Below are positions 1 through 8,910 of a DNA stretch of 33,780 bases, one piece after another. Both the position numbers and the translations under genes were made by a program. Each line of letters opens with the position of its first letter. Positions within the stretch are counted from its first letter, which is position 1. This stretch comes from Sphingomonadaceae bacterium (GTDB taxonomy: Bacteria; Pseudomonadota; Alphaproteobacteria; Sphingomonadales; Sphingomonadaceae), in the NCBI GenBank assembly GCA_020847445.1, contig JADLBY010000134.1, forward strand, positions 1 through 33,780, given 5' to 3'. The notes beneath the pieces were generated by a model that had not been told where the DNA came from, ran no database searches, and saw only the letters and a program-made list of their open reading frames with translations.

Positions 1-2
1 CC

Positions 3-176
3 GGCGGGCCGGTGCTTGCCTATTGCCGTTCGGGAACGCGCTCGACGCTGCTCTGGGCACTCTCCGAGGCGAGCCAGGGCGGCGATCCCGATGCGCTGAC
101 CAATATGGCGGCCAAGGCAGGCTATGATATCAACCCGGTCCGTCCCCTGATGGACATGCTGAAGGCGAAAGCCTGA
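3..176 (+). CDS. C-terminal end of a DUF442/TIGR01244-type phosphatase or sulfurtransferase (5' truncated)
   Basis: The window opens inside this gene. Reading from base 3 gives about 57 residues ending in TGA at 174-176. The visible part contains YCRSGTRS, which resembles the active-site cysteine loop of the DUF442 (beta-lactamase hydrolase-like phosphatase, TIGR01244) family, followed by a helix with LLWALSEA and a C-terminal RPLMDMLKAKA tail. Proteins of this family are rhodanese- or dual-specificity-phosphatase-like and are often linked to sulfide handling; the substrate cannot be told from this fragment. The next gene begins 3 bases after the stop, so the two are probably co-transcribed. 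The N-terminal part lies outside the window, so the family call rests on one motif. Confidence 0.6.
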   Translation, partial: GGPVLAYCRSGTRSTLLWALSEASQGGDPDALTNMAAKAGYDINPVRPLMDMLKAKA

Positions 177-179
177 AAG

Positions 180-590
180 GTGGACAGCATAGGGATCGAA
201 CTGGCCAAGCTGGGCGGATCGATTGCCGCCATCCTGTTCCTTGCCTGGCTGGCAAAGCAGCTACACCTCGGCGGCGATCTGCGTATCCGCGACGAGGCAC
301 ATGCGCGGGCATTGGCGGACGAGGCAGTTTGCGGTTACCAGCCGGTGGATATCATTATCGACAGGGCCGGTATCGGCGCGCTGATGAAAGACGCGCAAGG
401 CCGCCACATGCTGATCCGCCGTCACGGCGCCGCCTTCGTTGCCCGCCTGCTGGACCGGCACAGCGAATCGCGGCTCGACCATAATTTCCTGACCATCGGG
501 ACGGGCGAAAAGACATTCGGCAAGGTGACGCTGAACCTTGGCAGGGATGCGCAATATTGGGCCGCCGGGCTGCGGCACATGGCGGTATAG
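180..590 (+). CDS. Small membrane-anchored protein of unknown function
   Basis: A 136-residue protein starting at GTG 180. The in-frame stop of the previous gene at 174-176 leaves only this early start, and there is no clear separate Shine-Dalgarno sequence. Residues about 10-26 (GGSIAAILFLAWLAKQL) form one short hydrophobic segment, so the protein is probably anchored in the inner membrane with most of it on one side. The rest is soluble-looking, with a central IDRAGIGALMKDAQGRHMLIRRHGAAFVARLL stretch split by charged residues. I do not recognise a named domain. It lies 9 bases upstream of the sterol-desaturase-family gene, which suggests an operon. The coding call rests on the tight spacing and typical codon use. 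Confidence 0.7.
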   Translation: MDSIGIELAKLGGSIAAILFLAWLAKQLHLGGDLRIRDEAHARALADEAVCGYQPVDIIIDRAGIGALMKDAQGRHMLIRRHGAAFVARLLDRHSESRLDHNFLTIGTGEKTFGKVTLNLGRDAQYWAAGLRHMAV

Positions 591-599
591 GACAGGGGC

Positions 600-1511
600 A
601 TGCCAGATCTTTTCAATCCCGTGGACTATGCCGTGCCGCTTTTCATCCTGCTGATCATCATCGAGATGCTGTGGGCGCGAAAAAAGGCGCCTGAGAAATA
701 TGAACCCAGAGACACGCTGGTCTCGCTGGCTTTCGGCACGGGCAGCACCGTCGCAGGCGCGCTGACCGGCGGGCTGGTATTTGCGATGATGCTGTGGCTC
801 TACCAGCATCGCCTGTTCGACATCGGCTGGGCATGGTGGGCGTGGATCGCCTGCTTCATCCTCGACGACCTGGCCTATTATGTCTTCCATCGCTGCGCGC
901 ACCGGGTCCGCTGGTTATGGGCAAGCCATGTCAACCACCATTCGAGCCAGCACTACAATCTGTCGACCGCGCTGCGGCAGACATGGACGGGCTTCATCGC
1001 GGTCAATTTCATCTTCCGCATGCCGCTGGCGCTGGCGGGATTCCATCCGGCGATGATCGCCTTTTGCGGCGGTATCAACCTGATCTATCAGTTCTGGATC
1101 CATACAGAGGCGGTGGGGCGGATGCCGCGCTGGTTCGAAGCGGTGATGAACACGCCGTCGCACCACCGCGTCCACCATGCGACAAACCCGCGCTATCTTG
1201 ACGCCAATTATGCCGGGGTTTTCATCATCTGGGACAGGATGTTCGGTAGCTTCACCCCCGAAACCGATGAAGAAAATATCCGCTATGGCATCGTCAAACA
1301 GCTGGGGACATTCAATCTGCTGTACAGCGTCTTCCACGAATGGATCGGTATAGCGAGAGATGTCTGGTCCGCGCCCTGGCAGCACAAAATGGGCTATATC
1401 TGGCGCCCGCCGGGCTGGAGCCATGACGGCAGCCGCGACACCAGCGACAGCATCAAGGCGCGTTGGCAGGCCCGCCGGTCAGCCGAAAACCCTATTTCCC
1501 CAGATGCATGA
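600..1511 (+). CDS. Sterol desaturase / fatty acid hydroxylase family membrane enzyme
   Basis: A 303-residue integral membrane protein starting at ATG 600. It has hydrophobic segments near residues 10-25, 45-68 and 74-95. It carries the histidine clusters of the non-haem di-iron hydroxylase superfamily: HRCAH (97-101), HVNHH (110-114) and HHRVHH (188-193), plus H168. Members insert oxygen or a double bond into lipids such as sterols, carotenoids or fatty acids at the inner membrane; the substrate here is unknown. The length is usual for bacterial members. Its 3' end overlaps the convergent SDR gene by 20 bp. It follows the small membrane protein by 9 bp. Confidence 0.9.
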   Translation: MPDLFNPVDYAVPLFILLIIIEMLWARKKAPEKYEPRDTLVSLAFGTGSTVAGALTGGLVFAMMLWLYQHRLFDIGWAWWAWIACFILDDLAYYVFHRCAHRVRWLWASHVNHHSSQHYNLSTALRQTWTGFIAVNFIFRMPLALAGFHPAMIAFCGGINLIYQFWIHTEAVGRMPRWFEAVMNTPSHHRVHHATNPRYLDANYAGVFIIWDRMFGSFTPETDEENIRYGIVKQLGTFNLLYSVFHEWIGIARDVWSAPWQHKMGYIWRPPGWSHDGSRDTSDSIKARWQARRSAENPISPDA

Positions 1512-2253
1512 AATCGCGGCGATAGCTGCGCAAATGCGCGCCGCCATCGACGAAAAGGATCTGCCCGGTCACATGCCGCGCGCCGGCCAGATAGAGCACC
1601 GCCTCGGCAATCGCCCGCGCCTCGGGCAGCTTGCCGAGCGGCATTTCATCGTTCAGCCGCGCCATTAACGCATCGTCATAATCGTCGGTCGGGATCACCA
1701 GCCCCGGCGCGACGCCATTCACCCGCGCGCGATGGCCGAAGGCGGCCGCCAGCGAACGGACCGATCCGGCAAGCGCCTGCTTTGAAAGCGTATAGCTCAA
1801 CTGGTCGCCATTGGGGTTGGTGATGCGCTGGTCGACGATGTGGACGATGGCGGGTTGCGCCGTTCCGCCTGCTGCCTGCACCAGTGCACGGCTCAACAGC
1901 ACCGGCGCGAACAGGTTGAGCCGGAAATGCGCATCGAGCGTATCGGGAGACAGGCTTTCCCATCCGTCCTGCCCGAACAAGGCGGCGTTGTTGACAAGCA
2001 GATCGGGCGCGCGCCCGAAATGGGCAACGACTTCGTGCATCAGCCTGTCCGCCGCACCCTCTGCCGAAAGGTCGGCGGGGAAATAGTGCCAATCGGCCGC
2101 GCTGCGTTGGAGAGTTGCCGCAAGCGCCGCTTCGGGCGCGCCGTCGCCATGGCTGGTGAGCGCAAGATCATAGCCTGCATCGGCGAGGTCGCCCGCGATG
2201 GCCGCGCCAAGCCGCCGCATTCCGCCGGTCACCAGCGCGAGCGGGCGTGTCAC
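1492..2253 (-). CDS. folM: FolM-like SDR pteridine reductase (dihydromonapterin/dihydrofolate reductase type)
   Basis: A 253-residue short-chain dehydrogenase. The cofactor motif is TGGMRRLG (residues 9-16), which fits TGxxxRxG, the form typical of pteridine reductase PTR1 and FolM rather than the usual TGxxxGxG. NNAA is at 88-91. The catalytic set reads D141, Y154, K158: Asp replaces the usual Ser at the position 13 residues before Tyr, as in Leishmania PTR1 (D181, Y194, K198). The start overlaps the stop of folB by 4 bp (ATGA), which points to translational coupling and a pterin substrate. Inference: it reduces dihydromonapterin or dihydrofolate with NADPH. It could instead be a general SDR. 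The 3' end overlaps the convergent hydroxylase gene. Confidence 0.8.
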   Translation of the reverse strand: MTRPLALVTGGMRRLGAAIAGDLADAGYDLALTSHGDGAPEAALAATLQRSAADWHYFPADLSAEGAADRLMHEVVAHFGRAPDLLVNNAALFGQDGWESLSPDTLDAHFRLNLFAPVLLSRALVQAAGGTAQPAIVHIVDQRITNPNGDQLSYTLSKQALAGSVRSLAAAFGHRARVNGVAPGLVIPTDDYDDALMARLNDEMPLGKLPEARAIAEAVLYLAGARHVTGQILFVDGGAHLRSYRRDFMHLGK

Positions 2254-2627
2254 TTGCGATGCCTTGTCAGCGTGATGCCGATCGATTCACCATCCTCCGA
2301 AATCGCCAGCTTGATGATTTTGACGGTTACATTCTGCACACGCGCGTCGGCGGCGAACAGCTTGTCGATGATATGGTCGGCGACCGCCTCGATCAGCGTG
2401 AAATGCACCCCTTCGGGAAAGACCGTCGCGGCCTCCTTGATCGCCATATAGTTTTTCGACGCCGAAAGCGGCGTATCGGGCGCATAATGCGGTGCGACCT
2501 CAAGGTCAGCGCTGACAGAAATGTGCAGCGGCTGCGGCAGGTGCGTTTCCTGGCTATAGATGCCGGTGAGCACATTGACGTGCAGATCGTGCACTTCGAG
2601 GGTGAGAAGATCGTTCATAGCGTCCAT
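2250..2627 (-). CDS. folB: Dihydroneopterin aldolase
   Basis: A 125-residue protein of normal FolB length. It converts 7,8-dihydroneopterin to 6-hydroxymethyl-dihydropterin in folate synthesis, as a cytoplasmic oligomer. The sequence shows GIYSQE (22-27, with the conserved Glu), the HFTLIEAVADHI helix (75-86, carrying the pterin-binding Glu80) and a C-terminal VTVKIIK strand (101-107). Two starts are possible: ATG at 2627 (MDAM) or ATG at 2618 (MND). Neither has a strong ribosome site, so I keep the longer one. The stop overlaps the folM-like start by 4 bp. A long inverted repeat lies between this gene and the upstream methyltransferase gene. Confidence 0.92.
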   Translation of the reverse strand: MDAMNDLLTLEVHDLHVNVLTGIYSQETHLPQPLHISVSADLEVAPHYAPDTPLSASKNYMAIKEAATVFPEGVHFTLIEAVADHIIDKLFAADARVQNVTVKIIKLAISEDGESIGITLTRHRK

Positions 2628-2660
2628 ATATTGTCAGAATTGGCTGACGCCAATCGCCGC

Positions 2661-2731
2661 ACCAGCCCTCTCTCCCGCCCGTCCTCCCTGATGGTATCCT
2701 GTCGGGAGGACGGGTGGGGGAGAGGGCTGGT
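2661..2731. repeat. Long inverted repeat between the methyltransferase gene and folB
   Basis: Two 28-bp arms (2661-2688 and 2704-2731) pair at 26 of 28 positions around a 15-bp centre. The arms run ACCAGCCCTCTC... and ...GAGAGGGCTGGT. It fills most of the gap between the two minus-strand genes. It is a probable mobile palindromic repeat that may also act as a terminator or RNA-stabilising hairpin for the upstream transcript. There is no T-tract. Confidence 0.8.
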
Positions 2732-2742
2732 GCTGTAACCCA

Positions 2743-3630
2743 TCAAGAGCGCGACCATCGGGCGAAGATGGCGGTTGGCAGCAATAGCCCCCTTGCCTGC
2801 TCGCGCACAGCCAGTTCGCCAAATTCAACCTTGCCGGGCAGGTCGGCAAAATGCGCCTGCACGAGGTTGCCCAATGCGAGCGCCGACATGCGCACGGCAT
2901 AGACGGTGAGGAACAGGAAGCGCGAATTGGCGTCGAGCAGCTGGCGGCAATTGGCAATCAGCGGCGCCAGGTCCTCCTCCAGCCGCCAGACCTCGCCATC
3001 GGGGCCACGGCCATATTTGGGCGGATCGAGCAAGATGCCGTCATAACGCCGCCCGCGCCGCACCTCGCGCGCGACGAACTTGGCCGCATCGTCGACGATC
3101 CAGCGGATGGGGCGTTCCGACATGCCGGAAAGTGCGGCATTTTCGCGTGCCTGCGCCACCGACTTTTTCGAGGCATCGACATGCACCATCTGCGCGCCCG
3201 CCGAGGACAGCGCCAAGGTGCCGACGCCGGTATAGCCGAACAGGTTCATGCAATGCGGTTCGGAAACGCCTTCGATTTCGCCCCTCATCCAGCGCCAGAC
3301 GGGGTCCATATCGGGAAAGAAACCCAGATGACGGAAAGGGGTGCAGTTGGCGGTGAAGCTGACTTCATCATTCCAGCGGAGCGGCCAGCCCTCTTGCGGT
3401 ACCGGCCTGTCATAATACCAGCGGCCGCCGCCATCCTCGTCCGACCCGGGAATGAATTCGCCATCGGCCTGCCAGTCGGCTGTCGCCGCTTCCCACATCG
3501 CCTGCGGTTCGGGGCGGATGAAGCGGCGGGGGCCATAGGCCTCGAGCTTGCGGCCATTGCCGCTGTCGATCAGCGTGTAATCGGGCCTCGGCTCGCTGAC
3601 GAGGGTGACGAAATCAGGTGCGAGCGGCAT
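2743..3630 (-). CDS. Class I SAM-dependent rRNA methyltransferase, COG1092-like (RlmI-related, no PUA domain)
   Basis: About 295 residues from ATG 3630. An upstream in-frame ATG at 3660 would add ten residues deeper inside thrC and is less likely. The SAM-binding core reads MNLFGYTGVGTLALSSAG followed by VHVDASKKSV, and the catalytic-loop motif is ILLDPPKYGRG. This pattern fits the COG1092 23S rRNA methyltransferase group, though the N-terminal PUA domain of E. coli RlmI is absent. Base and position specificity cannot be told. The start overlaps the end of thrC by 17 bp, so it is probably co-transcribed with thrC although unrelated in function. Confidence 0.8.
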   Translation of the reverse strand: MPLAPDFVTLVSEPRPDYTLIDSGNGRKLEAYGPRRFIRPEPQAMWEAATADWQADGEFIPGSDEDGGGRWYYDRPVPQEGWPLRWNDEVSFTANCTPFRHLGFFPDMDPVWRWMRGEIEGVSEPHCMNLFGYTGVGTLALSSAGAQMVHVDASKKSVAQARENAALSGMSERPIRWIVDDAAKFVAREVRRGRRYDGILLDPPKYGRGPDGEVWRLEEDLAPLIANCRQLLDANSRFLFLTVYAVRMSALALGNLVQAHFADLPGKVEFGELAVREQARGLLLPTAIFARWSRS

Positions 3631-5008
3631 GGCCCAGCACATGGTCGCGCACCGCGCCATAATCCGAAGGCAGCACGATGAAGCGCTCTTCGCGGTCGAA
3701 CAGATTGCCGACGCGCGCGGGGAGCGAAGGGCGCATGCCCGTTGCCCGTTCGACCGCGTCGGGGAATTTCGCCGGGTGCGCGGTTGCCAGCGTCACCACC
3801 GGAATGTCGGCAGCGATGCCGGAATTGCGCGCGGCGTGGAGCGCGATGGCGGTGTGCGGGTCGATAATCTCGGCGCACTTTTCCGCCGCCCAGCGCATCG
3901 CCCCCGACATTTCGTCGGCATCGGCGCGCATGCTTTTGAACAGGCTTGCCCGCCCGCGCATGTCGGCGGAAAGCGCGGTCTTGCCCATCTGTTCGAACAC
4001 TTTCATGCGCGATGCGGTCGTCGCTCCGTCGCGGCCTTCAAGGTCGAACAGCAACCGTTCGAAATTGCTCGAGACCTGGATATCCATCGACGGCGCGGCG
4101 GTCGGCGTGACCGTTCCGACCGAATAATCGCCCCTGGCGAGCGCGCGGTGAAGGATATCGTTGACATTGGTGGCGACGATCAGCCGCTCAACCGGCAATC
4201 CCATGCGCGCCGCGACATAACCTGCAAAGACATCGCCGAAATTGCCGGTGGGCACCGAGAAGGCGATCTTGCGTTCGGGCGCGCCCAATTGCAGCGCGGC
4301 CCAGAAATAATAGACGACCTGCGCCATCAGCCGCGCCCAGTTGATCGAATTGACCGCCGACAATGTAATCGCGCTGGTGACTTCGGCATCGCCGAACATG
4401 CGTTTCACCATCGCCTGCGCATCGTCGAAACTGCCTTCGATGGCGATATTATGCACGTTGGGCGCAAGCACCGTCGTCATCTGCCGCCGCTGCACGTCGG
4501 ACACACGGCCATGCGGGTGGAGCATGAATATCTCGATATTCTCGCGCCCTGCGACCGCGTGGATGGCAGCCGAGCCGGTATCGCCCGAGGTCGCGCCGAC
4601 AATGGTCAATGCCTTGTCGCCCCCGCTCAAAAACCGCTCGAACAAATGCCCCAGCAGTTGCAGCGCAACATCCTTGAACGCCAGCGTCGGGCCGTGGAAC
4701 AGTTCGAGCAGCCATTGCTGCTGGTCAAGCTGGGTCAGCGGCGTCACCGCCGCATGCGAGAAACTGCCATAGGCCGCCGCGCACAACCCGCGCAACTCGT
4801 CTTCGCCCAGGCTGCCTGCGGTAAAGGGGGCCATCACCTTGGCGGCAAGTTCCACATAGGACAGGCCCCGCATCGCGGCGATTTCAGCATGGGTGAATGT
4901 CGGCCATGCGCCGGGGACGTAAAGCCCACCATCGCTTGCGAGCCCCGCCAGCGTCACCCCCGCAAAGTCGAGGTTCGACGCATTTCCCCTGGTGCTGATA
5001 TAGTGCAT
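3614..5008 (-). CDS. thrC: Threonine synthase
   Basis: A 464-residue PLP enzyme that makes threonine from O-phosphohomoserine. I chose ATG 5008, giving MHYISTRGNA, the usual ThrC N-terminus; an in-frame extension to 5065 would add 19 unconserved residues. The sequence shows FHGPTLAFKDVALQ with the PLP lysine at K112, the phosphate-binding VGATSGDTGSAAI loop, and SVPTGNFGDVFAGY. The length fits the long, E. coli-like ThrC subclass. It is the first gene of the minus-strand group and diverges from valS across a 98-bp gap that must hold both promoters; I cannot assign -35/-10 boxes there with confidence. Confidence 0.95.
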   Translation of the reverse strand: MHYISTRGNASNLDFAGVTLAGLASDGGLYVPGAWPTFTHAEIAAMRGLSYVELAAKVMAPFTAGSLGEDELRGLCAAAYGSFSHAAVTPLTQLDQQQWLLELFHGPTLAFKDVALQLLGHLFERFLSGGDKALTIVGATSGDTGSAAIHAVAGRENIEIFMLHPHGRVSDVQRRQMTTVLAPNVHNIAIEGSFDDAQAMVKRMFGDAEVTSAITLSAVNSINWARLMAQVVYYFWAALQLGAPERKIAFSVPTGNFGDVFAGYVAARMGLPVERLIVATNVNDILHRALARGDYSVGTVTPTAAPSMDIQVSSNFERLLFDLEGRDGATTASRMKVFEQMGKTALSADMRGRASLFKSMRADADEMSGAMRWAAEKCAEIIDPHTAIALHAARNSGIAADIPVVTLATAHPAKFPDAVERATGMRPSLPARVGNLFDREERFIVLPSDYGAVRDHVLGHAART

Positions 5009-5106
5009 GACGCGCGCGGCGTTAGCGGGTGCAGCAATAAGGCGCAAGTGCGCGCGCGATTCCAAGGGGTTTTCCTTTGGCCAAAGCGCGGGTAAGGCGC
5101 GGGCCC

Positions 5107-7896
5107 ATGACTATCGACAAGACTTTCGACCCGGCAGCAATCGAAACCAAATGGTTCGAACATTGGGAAACGAGCGGCGCCTTTCGCCCCGACCGCCCTG
5201 ATGCGCAACCCTTTACCATCGTCAACCCGCCGCCGAACGTCACCGGCAGCCTGCATATCGGCCATGCGCTCGACAATACGCTGCAGGACATATTGATCCG
5301 CCACGCCCGTCTGCAGGGCAAGGATGCGCTGTGGGTGGTGGGCATGGACCATGCCGGGATCGCGACCCAGATGGTGGTCGAACGCCAGCTGGAGGAGCGG
5401 CAGGACAAGCGCACCAATTACAGCCGCGAACAATTTGTCGACATCGTCTGGAAGTGGAAGGCCGAAAGCGGCGGGCAGATCACCCGCCAGCTGCGCCGCC
5501 TCGGCTGTTCGATGGACTGGGCGAACGAACAGTTCACCATGGACCCGCATTTCAACCGCGCGGTGATCAAGGTCTTTGTCGATCTGTACAATCAGGGACT
5601 GATCTATCGCGACAAAAGGCTGGTCAACTGGGATCCCAAGCTGAAGACCGCGATTTCGGATCTGGAGGTCGAAACCCGCGAGGTGAAGGGCCATTTCTGG
5701 CACTTCCGCTATCCGCTCGCCGATGGCGTCAAGCTCGATAGCGGCGCAGACCATATCGCCGTGGCCACCACGCGCCCCGAAACCATGCTCGCCGACATGG
5801 CGGTCGCGGTGAATGCCGAGGATCCGCGCTATAAGAGCGTGATCGGCAAATTTGTCGAGCTGCCGATCACCGGTCGTCGCGTGCCGATCGTGGCGGACGA
5901 ACATGCCGATCCGGAACTGGGTTCGGGCGCGGTGAAGATCACGCCCGGACATGATTTCAACGATTTCGAGGTGGGCCGGCGCGCCGGGATGAAGCCCGGC
6001 GACATGCTCAACATGTTCGATGCCGAGGCGCGCGTCGTGCAATGTGGCGGCATTCCCGACGATCTGGTCGGCATGGATCGCTTCGATGCGCGTGCTGAAG
6101 TGGTCGCGCGGATGAAGGCGCTGGGCCTTCTTGTTCCGCATATCGTCAAGGACAAGGATGGTACGGAAAGCGAACTCGATGCCGAGCCGCGCACGATCCA
6201 GACGCCCTTTGGCGATCGCGGCGGTGTGGTGATCGAACCCTGGCTGACCGACCAATGGTATGTCGATGCCGAAACGCTCGCACAGCCGCCGATACAGGCG
6301 GTGCGCGACGGGCGGATCGAAATCGTGCCGAAAAGCTGGGAAAAGACCTTCTTCAACTGGATGGAAAATATCCAGCCCTGGTGTGTTTCGCGGCAGTTAT
6401 GGTGGGGGCACCGGATTCCGGCTTGGTTCGACGCCGATGGCAACTGCCATGTGGCGGAGGATGAGGCTGCGGCGCAGGCGCTGGCGGGCGAAGGCGTAGC
6501 GCTCACGCAGGACAATGACGTCCTCGACACCTGGTTTTCGTCGGCGCTATGGCCGTTTGGCACGCTCGGCTGGCCTGACCAGACCGAGGCGTTGAAGCGC
6601 CATTATCCCAATGACGTCCTCATCTCCGGCTTCGACATCCTCTTTTTCTGGGATGCGCGGATGGCGATGCAGGGGATGCACTTCATGCAGGAAGTGCCGT
6701 GGAAGACGCTCTATCTGCACGGGCTGGTGCGCGCGGCGGACGGTCAGAAAATGTCCAAATCGAAGGGCAATGTCGTCGATCCGCTGATCCTGATGGACAA
6801 ATATGGCGCCGATGCGCTGCGTTTCTTCATGGCGGCGATGGAAAGCCAGGGCCGCGACGTGAAGATGGATGAGCGCCGCGTCGAGGGCTATCGCAACTTC
6901 GCCACCAAATTGTGGAACGCCGCCCGTTTCGCCCAGGCGAACGGCATCGGCGCGAGCACCACGCTGCGCGCGCCCGAGGCCAGTCTTGCGGTCAACAAAT
7001 GGATCATCGGCGAGGTTGTCGAAACGCTGGCGAAGCTCGACAAGGCATTCGGCGAATATCGTTTCGACGCGATGGCCGATACGATCTACCAGTTTGCCTG
7101 GGCTACCTTCTGCGACTGGTATCTGGAACTGATCAAGCCTGTCCTTTCTCCCCTCCCGCATGCGGGAGGGGCCGGGGGTGGGCTTGAGGACGGTGAGGTC
7201 GGGCGCTCGCCTACGGCGAGCCCCACCCCTAACCCCTCCCGAATGCGCGAGGGGGATGAGGCTCAGGAAACCCGGGCCGTTGCGGGCTGGGTGATCGACC
7301 AGATCCTCGTCATGCTCCATCCCTTCATGCCCTTCATCACCGAAGAGCTGTGGCATGCGATGGGCGCACGTAATTATGACCTGATCGTCGCCAAATGGCC
7401 GGAGCCCAAGGCCAAACTCGATCTTGCCGCCGGGGCCGAAATCAACTGGCTGATCCAGCTGGTCAGCGAAGTGCGCAGCGCCAAGAACGAACTGGGTATC
7501 GCGCCCGGTGCGCGCCTCAACGCCTTTGTCCGCGATGCTTCGCCCGAAACGCTGGCGCGGATCGAACGGCAGGCGGGGGCGATTGCCCGGCAGGCGCGGC
7601 TCGACAGCATCGCGAATGCAGAGGCGCCGGCAGGTGGCGTGGTGCAGATCGTGGTCGATGAGGCGACGTTCGTGATCCCGCTCGAAGGCATCATCGATCT
7701 CGACGCCGAACGCGCGCGTATCAGCAAGGCGATCGAAGCGGCGGCGAAGGAAGCGAAATCGCTCGAAGGCCGCTTGTCGAACCCCGCTTTCGTCGAAAAG
7801 GCCAAAGCCGAAGCCGTCGAAAAGGCCCGCGCCGACCATGCCGAAAAGGTGGCCGATGTCGAACGGCTGCGTGCGGCGCTTTCGCGGCTGGGATGA
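5107..7896 (+). CDS. valS: Valyl-tRNA synthetase carrying an in-frame repeat-derived insertion
   Basis: A 929-residue class Ia synthetase that charges tRNA-Val in the cytoplasm. ATG 5107 ([13 protein letters not shown]) is the normal ValRS start; a TTG at 5077 is in frame but adds nothing conserved. HIGH is at 50-53 and KMSKS at 548-552. The anticodon-binding domain begins normally with [12 protein letters not shown], then residues about 680-720 are a Pro/Gly/Ser-rich stretch encoded by a palindromic repeat (7144-7260). Normal sequence resumes at [14 protein letters not shown] and [13 protein letters not shown]. The C-terminal coiled-coil arm ([17 protein letters not shown] to [12 protein letters not shown]) is intact. 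The frame stays open throughout, so the enzyme is presumably functional with an extra loop. Confidence 0.96.
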   Translation: MTIDKTFDPAAIETKWFEHWETSGAFRPDRPDAQPFTIVNPPPNVTGSLHIGHALDNTLQDILIRHARLQGKDALWVVGMDHAGIATQMVVERQLEERQDKRTNYSREQFVDIVWKWKAESGGQITRQLRRLGCSMDWANEQFTMDPHFNRAVIKVFVDLYNQGLIYRDKRLVNWDPKLKTAISDLEVETREVKGHFWHFRYPLADGVKLDSGADHIAVATTRPETMLADMAVAVNAEDPRYKSVIGKFVELPITGRRVPIVADEHADPELGSGAVKITPGHDFNDFEVGRRAGMKPGDMLNMFDAEARVVQCGGIPDDLVGMDRFDARAEVVARMKALGLLVPHIVKDKDGTESELDAEPRTIQTPFGDRGGVVIEPWLTDQWYVDAETLAQPPIQAVRDGRIEIVPKSWEKTFFNWMENIQPWCVSRQLWWGHRIPAWFDADGNCHVAEDEAAAQALAGEGVALTQDNDVLDTWFSSALWPFGTLGWPDQTEALKRHYPNDVLISGFDILFFWDARMAMQGMHFMQEVPWKTLYLHGLVRAADGQKMSKSKGNVVDPLILMDKYGADALRFFMAAMESQGRDVKMDERRVEGYRNFATKLWNAARFAQANGIGASTTLRAPEASLAVNKWIIGEVVETLAKLDKAFGEYRFDAMADTIYQFAWATFCDWYLELIKPVLSPLPHAGGAGGGLEDGEVGRSPTASPTPNPSRMREGDEAQETRAVAGWVIDQILVMLHPFMPFITEELWHAMGARNYDLIVAKWPEPKAKLDLAAGAEINWLIQLVSEVRSAKNELGIAPGARLNAFVRDASPETLARIERQAGAIARQARLDSIANAEAPAGGVVQIVVDEATFVIPLEGIIDLDAERARISKAIEAAAKEAKSLEGRLSNPAFVEKAKAEAVEKARADHAEKVADVERLRAALSRLG
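7144..7260. repeat. Palindromic repeat element (family A) inside valS
   Basis: The element contains a perfect 22-bp palindrome at 7150-7171 (CCCCTCCCGCA and its complement), a GGGGCCGGGGGTGGG arm (7168-7182), a 7-bp GCTCGCC/GGCGAGC hairpin (7205-7221), a complementary CCCCACCCCTAACCCC arm (7221-7236) and a degraded copy of the terminal hairpin (7237-7255). The same core and layout occur at 32593-32692. In valS it is read in frame as about 40 residues with no stop codon. Confidence 0.88.
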
Positions 7897-7995
7897 AGGC
7901 CGCAAGACGCCTTTATCACGGCGCAAAATCGGTTTAGGGTTTCCCCTGTGTCGACATTCGTGCGGCGTTCAGGGGAAGGAAGCTAGCCAGAGGCA

Positions 7996-8910
7996 ATGGA
8001 TATCTACCTGCCTATAGCCGGGCTGTCGGTAAACATCGTCGTGATAATCCTGCTCGGCGGCGCGGTCGGCATGCTTTCGGGCATGTTCGGCGTTGGCGGC
8101 GGGTTTCTGACCACCCCCTTGCTCATTTTCTACGGCATTCCGCCGACGGTTGCGGCAGCCTCAGCCTCGACGCAGGTGACAGGTGCCAGCGTCTCCGGCG
8201 TGTTCGCGCATATGCGGCGCGGCGGGGTCGATTTCCATATGGGCGCGGTGCTGGTGGTCGGCGGGCTGTTCGGCACGCTGTTCGGGGCAATGCTGTTCGA
8301 GATGCTCGAAAATTGGGGGCAGGCCGATACCGTCATCAATATTCTCTACACCGTGCTGCTCGGCGGCATCGGTGGGCTGATGGCGAAGGATGCCTGGCAA
8401 GCGGTCTCCGCCAAGCGCAGCGGAAAACCGCTCCCCACCAGCAAGCGACGCCACCATCCGCTGGTCGCCAGCCTGCCGGGACGCTGGCGCTTTTACCGCT
8501 CGGGGCTCTATATCTCGCCGCTCGCACCGCTGATTCTGGGCTTTATCACCGGCATCCTCACCGTGTTGCTGGGCGTGGGCGGCGGGTTCATCATGGTGCC
8601 CGCGATGCTCTATATTCTGGGGATGAGCGCCAATGTCGTGGTCGGCACCTCGCTGTTCCAGATTCTCTTCGTCACCATGTCCTCGACGATGGTGCACAGC
8701 CTGACGACAAGGGCGGTCGACATTGTGCTGGCGATATTCCTGCTGATCGGCAGCGTCACGGGTGCCCAGATCGGCGCGCGGCTGGCGCAGCGGATGCGGC
8801 CCGATTATCTGCGCCTTCTGCTGGCCGCCATCGTGCTGATCGTCGCGCTGCGCATGGCGCTGGGGCTTGGCTGGCAGCCCGACGAAATCTACACGGTGCA
8901 GTTCCTGTGA
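7996..8910 (+). CDS. TauE/SafE-family sulfite/sulfonate exporter
   Basis: A 304-residue polytopic membrane protein. Two related hydrophobic halves start with GGAVGMLSGMFGVGGGFLTTPLL and GFITGILTVLLGVGGGFIMVPAML. This duplicated G-x-x-G-V-G-G-G-F pattern is the hallmark of TauE/SafE (DUF81) permeases. A basic cytoplasmic loop (SAKRSGKPLPTSKRRHH) separates the halves. Family members export sulfite, sulfoacetate or other anions; the substrate here is not shown. ATG 7996 follows a purine-rich AGAGG. The stop overlaps the GTG start of the next gene (GTGA), so the two products are probably made together. Confidence 0.92.
   Translation: MDIYLPIAGLSVNIVVIILLGGAVGMLSGMFGVGGGFLTTPLLIFYGIPPTVAAASASTQVTGASVSGVFAHMRRGGVDFHMGAVLVVGGLFGTLFGAMLFEMLENWGQADTVINILYTVLLGGIGGLMAKDAWQAVSAKRSGKPLPTSKRRHHPLVASLPGRWRFYRSGLYISPLAPLILGFITGILTVLLGVGGGFIMVPAMLYILGMSANVVVGTSLFQILFVTMSSTMVHSLTTRAVDIVLAIFLLIGSVTGAQIGARLAQRMRPDYLRLLLAAIVLIVALRMALGLGWQPDEIYTVQFL

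Noticed and set aside
3605..5095. 496-residue plus-strand frame across thrC
   Set aside because: Composition is His/Arg/Ala-rich with no motif; thrC on the minus strand explains the region.
7144..7260. valS as a pseudogene
   Set aside because: The insertion keeps the frame, both catalytic signatures and the C-terminal arm are intact, and valS is essential.
6547..7926. 459-residue minus-strand frame inside valS
   Set aside because: Shadow frame; valS has HIGH, KMSKS and the C-terminal arm in the sense frame.
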